This document shows positions 1 to 7,984 of a stretch of DNA of 54,182 bases, one piece after another. A model generated the notes under the pieces. It was not told the DNA's origin. It saw only the letters and a program-made list of their open reading frames with translations, and made no database searches. The first letter of the stretch is position 1, and each line of letters opens with the position of its first letter. Made by a program: the position numbers and the translations under genes. The stretch comes from Bacteroidales bacterium (GTDB lineage: Bacteria; Bacteroidota; Bacteroidia; Bacteroidales; JAADGE01): assembly GCA_021648725.1 (NCBI GenBank), contig JAKISF010000023.1, positions 1-54,182 of the forward strand, written 5' to 3'.

Positions 1-102
1 GTTTTATGCTATAAATATATAAAAAGCATTGCACTTATACAAATATTTCAACATGTTTTTTGCTATTATTTTGCTGTGCCTCAAATAATTATGTTCATCT
101 AA

Positions 103-216
103 TTTAAAAATCAGCAAGCCCTAATTAAAGAAGAAGATATAAAATTAGGGTTTGATATTATTGGGAGGGTTAAAGAACTTGATTCTGTATTAAAGAAACA
201 TAATTCAGGTATATAA
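103..216 (+). pseudogene. C-terminal coding remnant, unknown protein
   Basis: A frame with no start codon runs from just after a TAA (100-102) to a TAA at 214-216. It encodes about 37 residues of charged, helical-looking sequence (contains IKEEDIKLGFDIIGRVKEL). It could be the tail of a decayed gene or chance; I do not recognise the family. The flanking bases 1-102 and 217-376 show nothing I can support as a gene. Confidence 0.2.
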
Positions 217-376
217 TAGAAATATTATAATAAAACATCTTGTAAAAATAGCTTTTTTAATCAGTATGGGCAGTATTCCTTACACAATCCATGAAATGAC
301 AAGGGAAAAGTTGATGGTTATTAAGAGTGAGGTTTTGTAATAATTCAATAATATAAACAAAAGTGTAAAAAATACA

Positions 377-408
377 AAACGCACAAGAAAAATAATTCCG
401 TGCGTTTT
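377..408 (-). terminator. Terminator of tRNA-Leu
   Basis: The arms AAAACGCAC and GTGCGTTTT enclose an AT-rich loop immediately beyond the 3' end of the minus-strand tRNA-Leu. The T-rich arm is on the downstream side for minus-strand transcription, as expected of an intrinsic terminator. Confidence 0.7.
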
Positions 409-409
409 G

Positions 410-493
410 TACCTGAGGCCGGGATCGAACCGGCACGATATTGCTACCATTGGTGTTTGAGACCAACGCGTCTACCAATTCCGCCACTCAGGC
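410..493 (-). tRNA. tRNA-Leu (CAA)
   Basis: Read on the minus strand, this folds into a complete class II tRNA. The acceptor arms are GCCTGAG and CTCAGGT, the anticodon stem-loop is TTGGT-CTCAAAC-ACCAA (anticodon CAA), a long variable arm follows, and the T arm contains GGTTCGATCC. The discriminator is A and CCA is not encoded. The long variable arm and anticodon CAA both indicate leucine. Confidence 0.95.
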
Positions 494-546
494 TATTCTT
501 TAATAAGAATACAAATGTATATTTTTTACTGTTTTCAGCCAAATAA

Positions 547-741
547 TTTAACCAATTTAGAAATAATAATTTGGGAATAAGAGTTTTGCTGCCGTCATCA
601 TTTGTTGAATATACAAAACAAACTCAGGAACTTACTTTTTTTCCGTTAAAACAAAATTTCCGATTAAAGTATTTATTGGAAAATAATCAAAATGTAACAG
701 AAGTTCAAATTAGGGCAAGTATAGCAGTAAATTGGCTGTAA
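547..741 (+). pseudogene. C-terminal coding remnant, unknown protein
   Basis: An open frame with no ATG (TTG possible at 571) encodes about 64 residues ending at TAA 739-741. The sequence looks protein-like (LGIRVLLPSSFVEYTKQ, later FFPLKQNFRLKYLLE) and lies between two minus-strand genes. It is probably the tail of a truncated gene, perhaps left by an insertion next to tRNA-Leu. The family is not recognised. Confidence 0.3.
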
Positions 742-784
742 TTATTAAAAGTGGAATAAAACCGCAAACGGGCTTTTCTTAAAA

Positions 785-2059
785 TTATTCCGAGTAAAAT
801 AAAAGCATTTGCAAAACAGTTCCGTAACATACAGGACAAAATTCATCTGTATTGTTAGAACGCATTTTGCAATTGTGTGCCGGTCGGTATATTCCCTTTT
901 TAACATAACCGGCACCTTCGAAAGCACCTATCAAATTTTTGTTTTTTTCAATATCCGGTGTAGGCATAGGTGTTGTTTTTTTAACCAACTCTTTCCATTT
1001 TGATTTAAAGTTAACCAAATTTGTAATATTTACTTGCCAAGGTTCAACTTTCATATCATAAATATCCTCTGCTTTATCATATCCGTATTGATATTCGTCT
1101 GCAAGTGCAGCAAATGCATGTCCGAATTCATGCGTAAAAACTCGTCCGGACTCTTCGTTATCTGCCGAACATAAATTATAATAGTTATAAATACCGCCGC
1201 CGCCGTATTTTGAAGTGTTTACAAGTATATATATCTGGTCGTAAGGAACATAAGCTGCGACATTTCTTAGTTCGTCAATGTCTTGTGTTGTTAAATATCG
1301 CTCCCAGCCGAACGTGTAGAAATGGGTATTAATGACCGTATTTTTCCAAATATCACTTCCGGGAATATCTGTTCCTGATTCTTCCGAAATTGCATCAACA
1401 GCCCAAAAGTTAACTTTATTTTTATGTGTTTTAAACGGTTCTGTTTCAAAAAAGTATTTGATAAATCGTTTACTGTCAGAATGAAACTTGTTGAGTTCTT
1501 CTTTTGTATATCCGTCAGGAATAATAACAATATCAAGCTTTTTGTGATGATTGCCGGAATAATGTAATTTTTGAGTTTTATACTTGCTTTGCTTGTCTTT
1601 GATAATCGAAATTGAGCCGGGGTTTATTTCTGTTTCAAAAAGTGTAACAAATGAGTTGTTTTTTTTTCTCATTTCAATTTTTAACATGATGTTATTTTTC
1701 GGAAAAGGGAAAGTAACAGATTCATAGAAACTTCGAGATGTTGTTTTAGCTTCTTCGGTATCAATCCATTCATAATATAATGTAGAATAACCTCTTGAAT
1801 ATATAAGTTTGTTTGATGCAGCATCAAAAATCTTTATTCTGAAATCTCCTAAATTGAATGTATCTATAAGGTTAATTTTTGAACCTCCCAAAAACGGTTC
1901 CTCTTTCAACTTATTATAAAATACTCTTGTTTCTTTGTTGTTGCCCCCGATATTATAGTCAAATCGCATTGATTTATCAATAAAGAAATCATCAAAATTA
2001 ATTTGGGCTTTTATGCTAAAACTTAGTAAGAATAAAAAGAGAAATATTGCATTTTTCAT
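785..2059 (-). CDS. M64-family (IgA peptidase-like) zinc metallopeptidase, exported
   Basis: A 424-residue protein with an N-terminal Sec signal ending near AQINFDD (residues 1-19). The zinc-binding motif HEFGH is at about 310-314, followed by ALADEY, in which the Asp near 321 fits the third ligand position of the M64 family. A beta-rich N-terminal domain precedes the catalytic domain, and VIIPDGYTKEEL near 178-189 is also typical of the family. It probably cleaves proteins in the periplasm or outside the cell; the substrate cannot be read from sequence. The start is 17 bp after the FKBP gene, so it is likely the last gene of a serS-FKBP-M64 transcript. Confidence 0.88.
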   Translation of the reverse strand: MKNAIFLFLFLLSFSIKAQINFDDFFIDKSMRFDYNIGGNNKETRVFYNKLKEEPFLGGSKINLIDTFNLGDFRIKIFDAASNKLIYSRGYSTLYYEWIDTEEAKTTSRSFYESVTFPFPKNNIMLKIEMRKKNNSFVTLFETEINPGSISIIKDKQSKYKTQKLHYSGNHHKKLDIVIIPDGYTKEELNKFHSDSKRFIKYFFETEPFKTHKNKVNFWAVDAISEESGTDIPGSDIWKNTVINTHFYTFGWERYLTTQDIDELRNVAAYVPYDQIYILVNTSKYGGGGIYNYYNLCSADNEESGRVFTHEFGHAFAALADEYQYGYDKAEDIYDMKVEPWQVNITNLVNFKSKWKELVKKTTPMPTPDIEKNKNLIGAFEGAGYVKKGIYRPAHNCKMRSNNTDEFCPVCYGTVLQMLLFYSE

Positions 2060-2076
2060 TTTTCTTTGTTTATTTT

Positions 2077-2529
2077 TTAATTGGTAAGTGCTTCAATATC
2101 AAATATAAGCGTAGAGTACGCAGGAATACTTCCTCTGTCAACACTTCCGTAACCAAGCTTGCTCGGAATAATTAAGCTTGCTTTTCCTCCCGGTTTCATA
2201 TAAGAAATACCTTCATCCCAACCTCTTATAACTTGCCCTGTGCCTAATTCAAAAGTAAAAGGTGTTCCCCAATCATAAGATGAATCAAATTTTTCTCCGT
2301 CAAGAAAAGTCCCCGTATAATGTACGGTTACCATATCATTTGTTTTAAATGTTTCTCCTGTTCCTTCAAGTGTTTCAATATAATATAACCCGCTTGCAGT
2401 AGGAACGGTTGTAATATTATGTTCTGTTATATATGCTTGCAATAGTTCCGCTTCTTTTTCTTCTTTACTTTTACAAGATGAAAAGAAAATAAAAGGTATA
2501 ATTATTAGTGTAAGAATATTTTTTTTCAT
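2077..2529 (-). CDS. FKBP-type peptidyl-prolyl cis-trans isomerase, lipoprotein
   Basis: A 150-residue protein with a lipoprotein signal (lipobox FSSC at about 16-19) and then a single FKBP domain. Family landmarks are VHYTGTFLDGEKFDSSYD, the active-site region GQVIRGWDEGI, and the LGYGSVDRGSIPAYSTLIFDIE end. It would catalyse proline isomerisation while tethered to a membrane in the periplasm. It begins 5 bp after the serS stop, so the two are almost certainly cotranscribed. This is the usual FKBP lipoprotein size in Bacteroidota and nothing is missing. Confidence 0.93.
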   Translation of the reverse strand: MKKNILTLIIIPFIFFSSCKSKEEKEAELLQAYITEHNITTVPTASGLYYIETLEGTGETFKTNDMVTVHYTGTFLDGEKFDSSYDWGTPFTFELGTGQVIRGWDEGISYMKPGGKASLIIPSKLGYGSVDRGSIPAYSTLIFDIEALTN

Positions 2530-2534
2530 GTTTA

Positions 2535-3806
2535 TTAATTTATAATGTCAAAGTTAATAAATTTTTGTAATACTTTCGGGATTTTAATTCCGTTTTCGGT
2601 ATTGTTGTTTTCAAGTAGTGCAGCTAAAATTCTCGGTAATGCCAATGCACTTCCGTTTAAAGTATGAGCAAGTTTTGTTTGTTTTTCTCCTTTTTCTCTA
2701 AAACGTAATTTTAAACGATTTGCCTGAAAACTTTCAAAATTTGAAACGGAACTTACTTCTAACCATTTTTCTTGCCCTGCTGAATATACCTCAAAATCGA
2801 AAGTTAATGCTGATGTAAATCCTAAGTCTCCTCCGCAAAGTCTGACAATTCTGTAAGGAAGCTCAAGTTTTTGAACCAAAGATTCAACATAGCTTACCAT
2901 TTTATTCAGTGTATCATAAGATTTTTCCGGATGTTCAATATGAACTATTTCAACTTTATCAAATTGGTGTAAACGATTTAATCCTCTTACATCTTTTCCG
3001 TATGAACCGGCTTCTCTTCTGAAACATGAAGAATATGCAGTCATTTTAATCGGGAAGTCTTCACTGCTTAAAATTGTATCTCTGTATATATTTGTAACCG
3101 GAACTTCTGCTGTCGGAATCATAAATAGGTTCTCTTCCGTCATGTGATACATTTGTCCTTCTTTATCAGGCAATTGCCCTGTTCCGAAGCCTGATGCTTC
3201 ATTTATCATCAGAGGCGGCATTATTTCTGTGTAACCTGCTTTTTCAGCTTCTTCCAGAAAGAATGCAATTAATGCTCTTTGAAGTTTTGCCCCTTTTCCT
3301 TTGTAAACAGGAAAACCGGCTCCGGTAATTTTATTTCCGAGTTCAAAATCAATTATATTATATTTGCTTGCTAATTCCCAATGCGGAACTTTGTTTGTCA
3401 AACTTGGTTTTGCTCCGCCTTCTCTTATTAATTCATTATCTTCATCTGTTTTTCCGGAGGGAACGGAAGAGTGTGGTATATTAGGGATTTCAGAAAGAAT
3501 TGATTGTAAATTTTCTTTTGACTGATTCATTCTTTCATTTAGTTCCTTTGCTTTCTCTTTAAGTTGAACTGCCTCTTGTTTGGCTTCATTAGCTTCTGTT
3601 TGCTTTCCGTCTTTGAATAAAAGACCTATACTTTTAGCAATTTTATTTGATTTTTCTAATGTTGCATCTAATTCACTTTGAATCACTTTTCTGGTTTCGT
3701 CTTCTTTAATGGCTTTGTTTATAAGTTCTTCGAAGTTCTTATTTCTTACAGTCAGTTGTTTTATTACCTCTTCTGTTTTACTTTTTATTTGGGTTATTGT
3801 GAGCAT
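2535..3806 (-). CDS. serS: Seryl-tRNA synthetase
   Basis: A 423-residue class II synthetase that charges tRNA-Ser. Residues 1-110 form the expected long antiparallel coiled-coil arm (rich in K, E and N) that contacts the tRNA. The catalytic core follows, with motif 2 around FRREAGSYGKDVRGL and motif 3 around HTLNGSALALPRILAALLEN. Length is standard. A hairpin terminator lies between it and the upstream rpmA, so serS probably has its own promoter, which I could not identify. The FKBP and M64 genes follow closely on the same strand. Confidence 0.97.
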   Translation of the reverse strand: MLTITQIKSKTEEVIKQLTVRNKNFEELINKAIKEDETRKVIQSELDATLEKSNKIAKSIGLLFKDGKQTEANEAKQEAVQLKEKAKELNERMNQSKENLQSILSEIPNIPHSSVPSGKTDEDNELIREGGAKPSLTNKVPHWELASKYNIIDFELGNKITGAGFPVYKGKGAKLQRALIAFFLEEAEKAGYTEIMPPLMINEASGFGTGQLPDKEGQMYHMTEENLFMIPTAEVPVTNIYRDTILSSEDFPIKMTAYSSCFRREAGSYGKDVRGLNRLHQFDKVEIVHIEHPEKSYDTLNKMVSYVESLVQKLELPYRIVRLCGGDLGFTSALTFDFEVYSAGQEKWLEVSSVSNFESFQANRLKLRFREKGEKQTKLAHTLNGSALALPRILAALLENNNTENGIKIPKVLQKFINFDIIN

Positions 3807-3823
3807 ATTCTGATATTATTAAA

Positions 3824-3865
3824 TAAAAAAACCCGCTATCCATATTTTGATACGAATTTACGGGT
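3824..3865 (-). terminator. Intrinsic terminator after rpmA
   Basis: On the minus strand ACCCG and CGGGT arms bracket a loop and are followed by a run of seven T. It lies between the rpmA stop and the serS start and probably ends the rplU-rpmA transcript. Confidence 0.7.
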
Positions 3866-3891
3866 GTTAATAATTTTATGGGTATTGAGGT

Positions 3892-4152
3892 TTAATTTTC
3901 AAAAGGCTCAACAGAAACATGTGATTTGTTGTTTCTTTTCTTTTGAAATTTAATTATTCCGTCAGTTAAAGCATAAAGTGTATGATCTTTTCCCATACCT
4001 ACGTTAGTTGCGGGAAAATGCTTTGTTCCTCTTTGCCTAACGATTATGCTTCCTGCGGTAACTTTTTGTCCGCCGTATAATTTAACTCCCAGTCTTTTAC
4101 TTTCTGAATCTCTTCCGTTTCGGGAGCTACCCATTCCTTTCTTATGTGCCAT
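3892..4152 (-). CDS. rpmA: 50S ribosomal protein L27
   Basis: An 86-residue protein matching L27 across its length: the N-terminal [16 protein letters not shown], then [10 protein letters not shown] and [14 protein letters not shown]. The basic N-terminal tail reaches the peptidyl transferase centre. The N-terminus begins directly with the mature sequence, without the cleavable extension seen in Firmicutes. It lies 24 bp downstream of rplU in the conserved L21-L27 pair. Confidence 0.97.
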   Translation of the reverse strand: MAHKKGMGSSRNGRDSESKRLGVKLYGGQKVTAGSIIVRQRGTKHFPATNVGMGKDHTLYALTDGIIKFQKKRNNKSHVSVEPFEN

Positions 4153-4176
4153 AATATTTTATTTTAGATAGGTTTT

Positions 4177-4899
4177 TTATTTTGATTTTCCGCCGTCAAG
4201 TTCGTCTTGTAATTTTTTTAGTTCATCCCATTTTCCTTCTGCTGCTAATTTCGCTTGTTGCGGCCAAGTTGTTGTGTCAAATCTATTATATGCATTTCCG
4301 CCTGCTTCGACTAAAATTTCTGAAACTTTGTCAGCTTTTGCTACTGATAATTTTTTGAAAGTGTCAAAACCTGCATCTTTTAAAATTCCTGCAATTTTTG
4401 GTCCTATCCCTTCAATTTTAGCTAAGTTGTCAGCTTTTACTGCTGTTTTCTTAGTTTCTGTTTTTTTCTCAGCAACTTTTTTTACAGCAGGTTTTTTATC
4501 AGTTGTTGTTTTCTTTTCAACTGCTTTTTTCTCTACAGGTTTAGCTTTTGTTTCTTGTTTTACTGCTTTTTTTGCAGGAGCTTTTCCGTCAAGAGAAATG
4601 CTTTCAATTTCTATATGAGACATATACTGACGATGCCCGTTTAATTTTTGATATCCTTTTCTTCTTTTTTTCTTGAAAACTTTTATTTTATCAGCTTTTA
4701 TATGAGCTAAAACCTTAGCTGTTACTTCTGCTCCGATTACTCTCGGTGTTCCGACCTTAACTTTTTTTCCGTCATCGGTAAGAAGAACATCATTGAATAT
4801 AACTTTCTCTCCTTCTTCTGTTTGCAGCCTGTGAACAAATAATTTTTGGTTTTTTTCAACCTTAAACTGTTGCCCGGCTATTTCTACAATTGCGTACAT
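4177..4899 (-). CDS. rplU: 50S ribosomal protein L21 with C-terminal HHH extension
   Basis: A 240-residue protein, more than twice the usual L21 length of about 103. Residues 1-103 are ordinary L21 (MYAIVEIAGQQFKVEKNQ at the start; KKRRKGYQKLNGHRQ near 77-91). A lysine/alanine-rich linker covers about 105-155. Residues from about 156 contain LAKIEGIGPKIAGILKDAG, a helix-hairpin-helix fold of the type that binds nucleic acid or protein, and then a short charged helix. Extended L21 proteins are known in Bacteroidota, so this is lineage-typical and not a misassembly. It is first in the rplU-rpmA operon, about 77 bases from the predicted transcription start. Confidence 0.95.
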   Translation of the reverse strand: MYAIVEIAGQQFKVEKNQKLFVHRLQTEEGEKVIFNDVLLTDDGKKVKVGTPRVIGAEVTAKVLAHIKADKIKVFKKKRRKGYQKLNGHRQYMSHIEIESISLDGKAPAKKAVKQETKAKPVEKKAVEKKTTTDKKPAVKKVAEKKTETKKTAVKADNLAKIEGIGPKIAGILKDAGFDTFKKLSVAKADKVSEILVEAGGNAYNRFDTTTWPQQAKLAAEGKWDELKKLQDELDGGKSK

Positions 4900-4982
4900 T
4901 TTATTTTCTTTTAATGTGTTACTGAGGCGATCTGTAAAAGATACTTAAATATGCCCCATGTAAATATTTTATTTCAGGGCTG

Positions 4983-5011
4983 CAAAATTAGTTATTTTTT
5001 ATTAAAAACAA
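4983..5011 (-). promoter_or_regulatory. Promoter of rplU-rpmA
   Basis: On the minus strand the -7 element TAATTTTG (plus 4983-4990) and the -33 element TTG (plus 5009-5011) are separated by 18 bases. This matches the Bacteroidota sigma-ABfr consensus TTG-N18/20-TAnnTTTG. It predicts a leader of roughly 75-80 bases before rplU. Confidence 0.6.
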
Positions 5012-5093
5012 ATGTTTTTTTAAAAAAACAGAAGAAATATGATGTTAGTTTGATTTTTATAAAATCAGAATCAAATTATTATTGCTGTAATGT

Positions 5094-5750
5094 TTAAAAT
5101 TTCACATTTATTTGATGGTTAAGTACAATGTCAAATTGAGAAGAGTCATAGAAATTTTTAAATTGATTAAAATCTCTTTCTTTCCCGTTTACGGCAAAAA
5201 TGTCAACTCCGAAAACATCTTGGAAAACATGCCATATAATTTCTGAGCAGAACATTCGTGTAGTATCTTCCGGTTGACATGTATATGCAAAAGGTATATT
5301 TTGGTTCAGATAGTATTGAGCACGTTTTGTGATTTTTTTTAATTCATTTTTCTCACACTTATTAAAACGGACTATAACTACTGAATTTTTGTGCCCGGCA
5401 TCAGTAAAACCGTCAAAATCTTGTCTTTGAATTCCGTCTTCAACTAAGAAAGAGCTTGATTCTGAATGTATAATTTCTAATTTGCCGTTTTCTTTTTTAT
5501 TGATTATTCCGCAATGTGAAATACTGTATTTTTCATTAAAACTGTTTACGATATAATCAGAGACTAAACCGTGGCCGTATCTTAATATAATATCACCGTC
5601 TTCTATAAGTGCTTTTTCTTTTTCGGATAAAATATATGTAACTGCTTTTTCTTTTCGCAGTTCAATTTTATTGTATATTGCTCTGAATAACCAAAAAGAA
5701 AATATTAGCCCGAAAACAGACGAGAAAAATATTAGTAAAAACTTTTTCAC
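5094..5750 (-). CDS. YiiX-like NlpC/P60-family papain-fold hydrolase
   Basis: A 218-residue protein with an N-terminal hydrophobic anchor (about 4-25, LLIFFSSVFGLIFSFWLF). The permuted papain-like fold is indicated by DGDIILRYGHGLVSDYIV, a His in YSISHCGII and a catalytic Cys in RMFCSEIIW. The order His then Cys is that of YiiX/YebB-type permuted NlpC/P60 enzymes, which may act on peptides or amide/lipid substrates in the envelope. It stands alone between rplU and the DUF4878 lipoprotein. The substrate is not predictable. Confidence 0.82.
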   Translation of the reverse strand: MKKFLLIFFSSVFGLIFSFWLFRAIYNKIELRKEKAVTYILSEKEKALIEDGDIILRYGHGLVSDYIVNSFNEKYSISHCGIINKKENGKLEIIHSESSSFLVEDGIQRQDFDGFTDAGHKNSVVIVRFNKCEKNELKKITKRAQYYLNQNIPFAYTCQPEDTTRMFCSEIIWHVFQDVFGVDIFAVNGKERDFNQFKNFYDSSQFDIVLNHQINVKF

Positions 5751-5773
5751 TATTGTAAATTTATTATAAAATG

Positions 5774-5800
5774 AAGCCGGAAAATTTCTTATCCGGCTTT
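5774..5800 (-). terminator. Terminator after the DUF4878 lipoprotein gene
   Basis: AAGCCGG and CCGGCTT arms lie 24 bp beyond the stop of the minus-strand lipoprotein gene, with T-rich sequence downstream on that strand. Confidence 0.65.
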
Positions 5801-5823
5801 ATTTATTATTTTAAAAAGATATT

Positions 5824-6207
5824 TTACATTTCTTTTTTCATAGCAACTTTCCATTTGCCGTCAACTTTTTCCATGTCAACAGTTTTTTCTCCTTCTTTAT
5901 CAGTCGAATATTTTACTGTTGCTTTATCTCCGTCTTCTGTAACTTCTCCCATTTTTAAAGTTTTAATATCTTCTTTCCCTGCTTCTGCTTCTTCTGCGGG
6001 AATCATTGCTGCCATTCCTTCAATCATACTGATTAATTGACCGGTTTCTTCAGTACCTAAATCTTTTGCTGTATCATAATCTTGTTCAGCAAGAGCTGTC
6101 AAAAAATCTTTTGCTACATCTGCAGGGTTATCACTGCTGCCGCCACCGCAAGAAAACATAAATGCTGAAAATACCAATACAAATCCGATACTCAATAATT
6201 TTTTCAT
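5824..6207 (-). CDS. DUF4878-like lipoprotein
   Basis: A 127-residue lipoprotein (signal 1-19, lipobox FMFSC, then GGGSS as a flexible linker). The remainder looks like a small NTF2-like/DUF4878 domain: PADVAKDFLTALAEQDYDTAKDL near the start and VDGKWKVAMKKE at the end. Such proteins are periplasmic and mostly of unknown role, possibly ligand-binding. It appears monocistronic, with its own terminator downstream. Confidence 0.8.
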   Translation of the reverse strand: MKKLLSIGFVLVFSAFMFSCGGGSSDNPADVAKDFLTALAEQDYDTAKDLGTEETGQLISMIEGMAAMIPAEEAEAGKEDIKTLKMGEVTEDGDKATVKYSTDKEGEKTVDMEKVDGKWKVAMKKEM

Positions 6208-6304
6208 AATCTAAATTTTTTTTTATGTTTAATAAATAATTAGACGGTAAAAATACAATTTTATTTTAAAATACCGAATAATAACAAATAAAATTCTACA
6301 GATT

Positions 6305-7723
6305 CTATTTGTCAGGCAAATAGCCCAGTTTCTTTGCTTCTTTAACCATGAAATTAAAAGCTGCATTATATTCATTCTGTATTAATCCGTCCAGGATTGC
6401 TTCCCTGATTGCATCTTTTATAATTCCGATATCTTTTGAGGGTTTTATATTAAATGTTTGCATAATAATTTCGCCGGTTATAGGAGGCTGCCAATTTCTT
6501 ATTTTATCTTTTTTTTCAACTTCTTTAAGTTTTTGTCTTACGTTTTCTAAATTATTCAGAAACAGTTTTACTTTTCTTTCATTTTTTGAGGTTATGTCTG
6601 CTTCTGCCAAGGTCATTAAATCGTCAACATCATTCCCTGCATCAAATAACAATCTTCTTATTGCCGAGTCGGTAACTTCATTTTTCACGAGCGCAATAGG
6701 TCTTAAATGCAGCAGAACTAACTTTTGAATATATTGCATCTTTTCGTTCATCGGTAATCGCATTTTTTTAAATATTTGCGGAATCATCTTTGCCCCTACA
6801 AATTCGTGCGAATGAAATGTCCAGCCTTGTTTTGCAAATCTTTTTGTTGAAGGCTTTGCTATGTCATGAAAAATTGCAGCCCATCGCAACCACAAATTAT
6901 CAGTTTTACCGGCAATATTATCCAGCACTTGCAAGGTATGAAGGAAGTTGTCTTTATGACTTAAACCGTTTTTTGTTTCAATACCTTTCAGTGCAACAAA
7001 TTCAGGAAATATTATTTCAAGTAAGCCTGTTTTGTCAAGTAGTTTGAACCCTTTTGACGGTTTCTCGGATTTTATTATTTTATTTAATTCATCAATTATC
7101 CGCTCTTTTGAAATTATATTTATTCTTTCTTTATTTTCTTTGATTGCTTGTAGGGTTATCGGATATATTTCAAAGTTTAATTGACAAGCAAATCTGACAG
7201 CACGCATCATTCTTAAAGGATCATCCGAAAAAGTGATACTCGGGTCTAAGGGTGTTCTGATTATTTTATTTTGAATATCTTCCAACCCTTTGAAAGGGTC
7301 AATCAACTTTCCGAAATTATCAGGATGTAAACTGATTGCTAAAGCATTAATTGTAAGATCTCTTCTGTTCTGATCGTCTTGTAATGTTCCTTCTTCAACT
7401 GCCGGTTTTCTTGAATCCGGGCTGTAAGATTCTTTTCTTGCTCCTACAAATTCAAATTCAATATCGTTATGTTTAAACATTGCTGTTCCGAATCGTTTAA
7501 AAACAGTAACTCTCGGTTTGCCTTCCAGTTGTTCCGAAACTTTTTTTGCCAATTCAATACCATTGCCGACAACCACAAAATCAATATCTTTGGAAGGGCG
7601 ATTCATAATTAAATCACGAACATAACCGCCTATTACAAAAACTTGAAGATTGTCTGTTCCGGCAATTTTTTTTATAAGATTAAATATCGGATGTGTAAGA
7701 TGTTTTTGCATAATTTGTTGCAA
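6305..7723 (-). CDS. CCA tRNA nucleotidyltransferase / poly(A)-polymerase-type, with HD domain
   Basis: A 472-residue enzyme that would add or repair the 3' CCA of tRNAs. The class II nucleotidyltransferase head contains [20 protein letters not shown] (about 31-50), with DxD carboxylates in [17 protein letters not shown] and [19 protein letters not shown] follow. The C-terminal half has an HD phosphohydrolase-type segment ([12 protein letters not shown] and later HLRPIAL). None of the three tRNA genes here encodes CCA, which fits a need for this enzyme. MQQIMQKHL offers two nearby starts; I keep the first. Confidence 0.93.
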   Translation of the reverse strand: MQQIMQKHLTHPIFNLIKKIAGTDNLQVFVIGGYVRDLIMNRPSKDIDFVVVGNGIELAKKVSEQLEGKPRVTVFKRFGTAMFKHNDIEFEFVGARKESYSPDSRKPAVEEGTLQDDQNRRDLTINALAISLHPDNFGKLIDPFKGLEDIQNKIIRTPLDPSITFSDDPLRMMRAVRFACQLNFEIYPITLQAIKENKERINIISKERIIDELNKIIKSEKPSKGFKLLDKTGLLEIIFPEFVALKGIETKNGLSHKDNFLHTLQVLDNIAGKTDNLWLRWAAIFHDIAKPSTKRFAKQGWTFHSHEFVGAKMIPQIFKKMRLPMNEKMQYIQKLVLLHLRPIALVKNEVTDSAIRRLLFDAGNDVDDLMTLAEADITSKNERKVKLFLNNLENVRQKLKEVEKKDKIRNWQPPITGEIIMQTFNIKPSKDIGIIKDAIREAILDGLIQNEYNAAFNFMVKEAKKLGYLPDK

Positions 7724-7787
7724 AGGAATAAAAACTTAATGAAAGTAAAAAAGCAAAATAACTAATTTTATAGTTGCATGAAGTATT

Positions 7788-7803
7788 TGTGTTATTTAAC
7801 ACA
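7788..7803. promoter_or_regulatory. 16-bp perfect inverted repeat, possible operator
   Basis: TGTGTTATTTAACACA is a perfect palindrome (7-bp arms, TT centre) in the divergent intergenic region between the CCA-enzyme gene and the lipoprotein at 7880. It is too short and lacks a T run for a terminator; a dimeric regulator site is possible. The rest of 7724-7879 has only a poly-A tract (about 7826-7838). Confidence 0.35.
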
Positions 7804-7879
7804 GGTGTTGATTTTGTAATTTCAAAAAAAAAAAAAGCTTTGCAGTAATAAAAATATATAAACCATAAAAATATAAAAA

Positions 7880-7984
7880 ATGAACAAATTGAAATTATTA
7901 TTAGTTTTATTGCTTGGATTATCTGTATTGTTCCGGAGTTGTAAAAAGAAAGAACCGGAAGAAATTAAGAATGTCGAAACTTGA
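7880..7984 (+). CDS. Lipoprotein N-terminus, 34 codons, out of frame with the next ORF
   Basis: ATG at 7880 opens a 34-residue peptide with a clear lipoprotein signal (hydrophobic core, then lipobox LSVLFRSC followed by KKKEPEE) that stops at TGA 7982-7984. The ATG of the downstream ORF lies at 7971, in a different frame, so the two overlap by 14 bases. The signal most likely belonged to the downstream protein and was separated by a one-base indel, either true or an assembly error. A translationally coupled leader is the alternative. Confidence 0.55.
   Translation: MNKLKLLLVLLLGLSVLFRSCKKKEPEEIKNVET

Noticed and set aside
257-487. 76-residue minus-strand ORF over tRNA-Leu
   Set aside because: It is a shadow of the tRNA gene; the peptide has no protein-like pattern.
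4274-4618. 114-residue plus-strand ORF opposite rplU
   Set aside because: It is an antisense shadow of the Lys/Ala-rich linker, giving a low-complexity Phe/Ser/Ala peptide.
7914-7970. TTG start extending the 7971 ORF upstream
   Set aside because: The added residues are the out-of-frame reading of the lipoprotein signal, not a plausible N-terminus.
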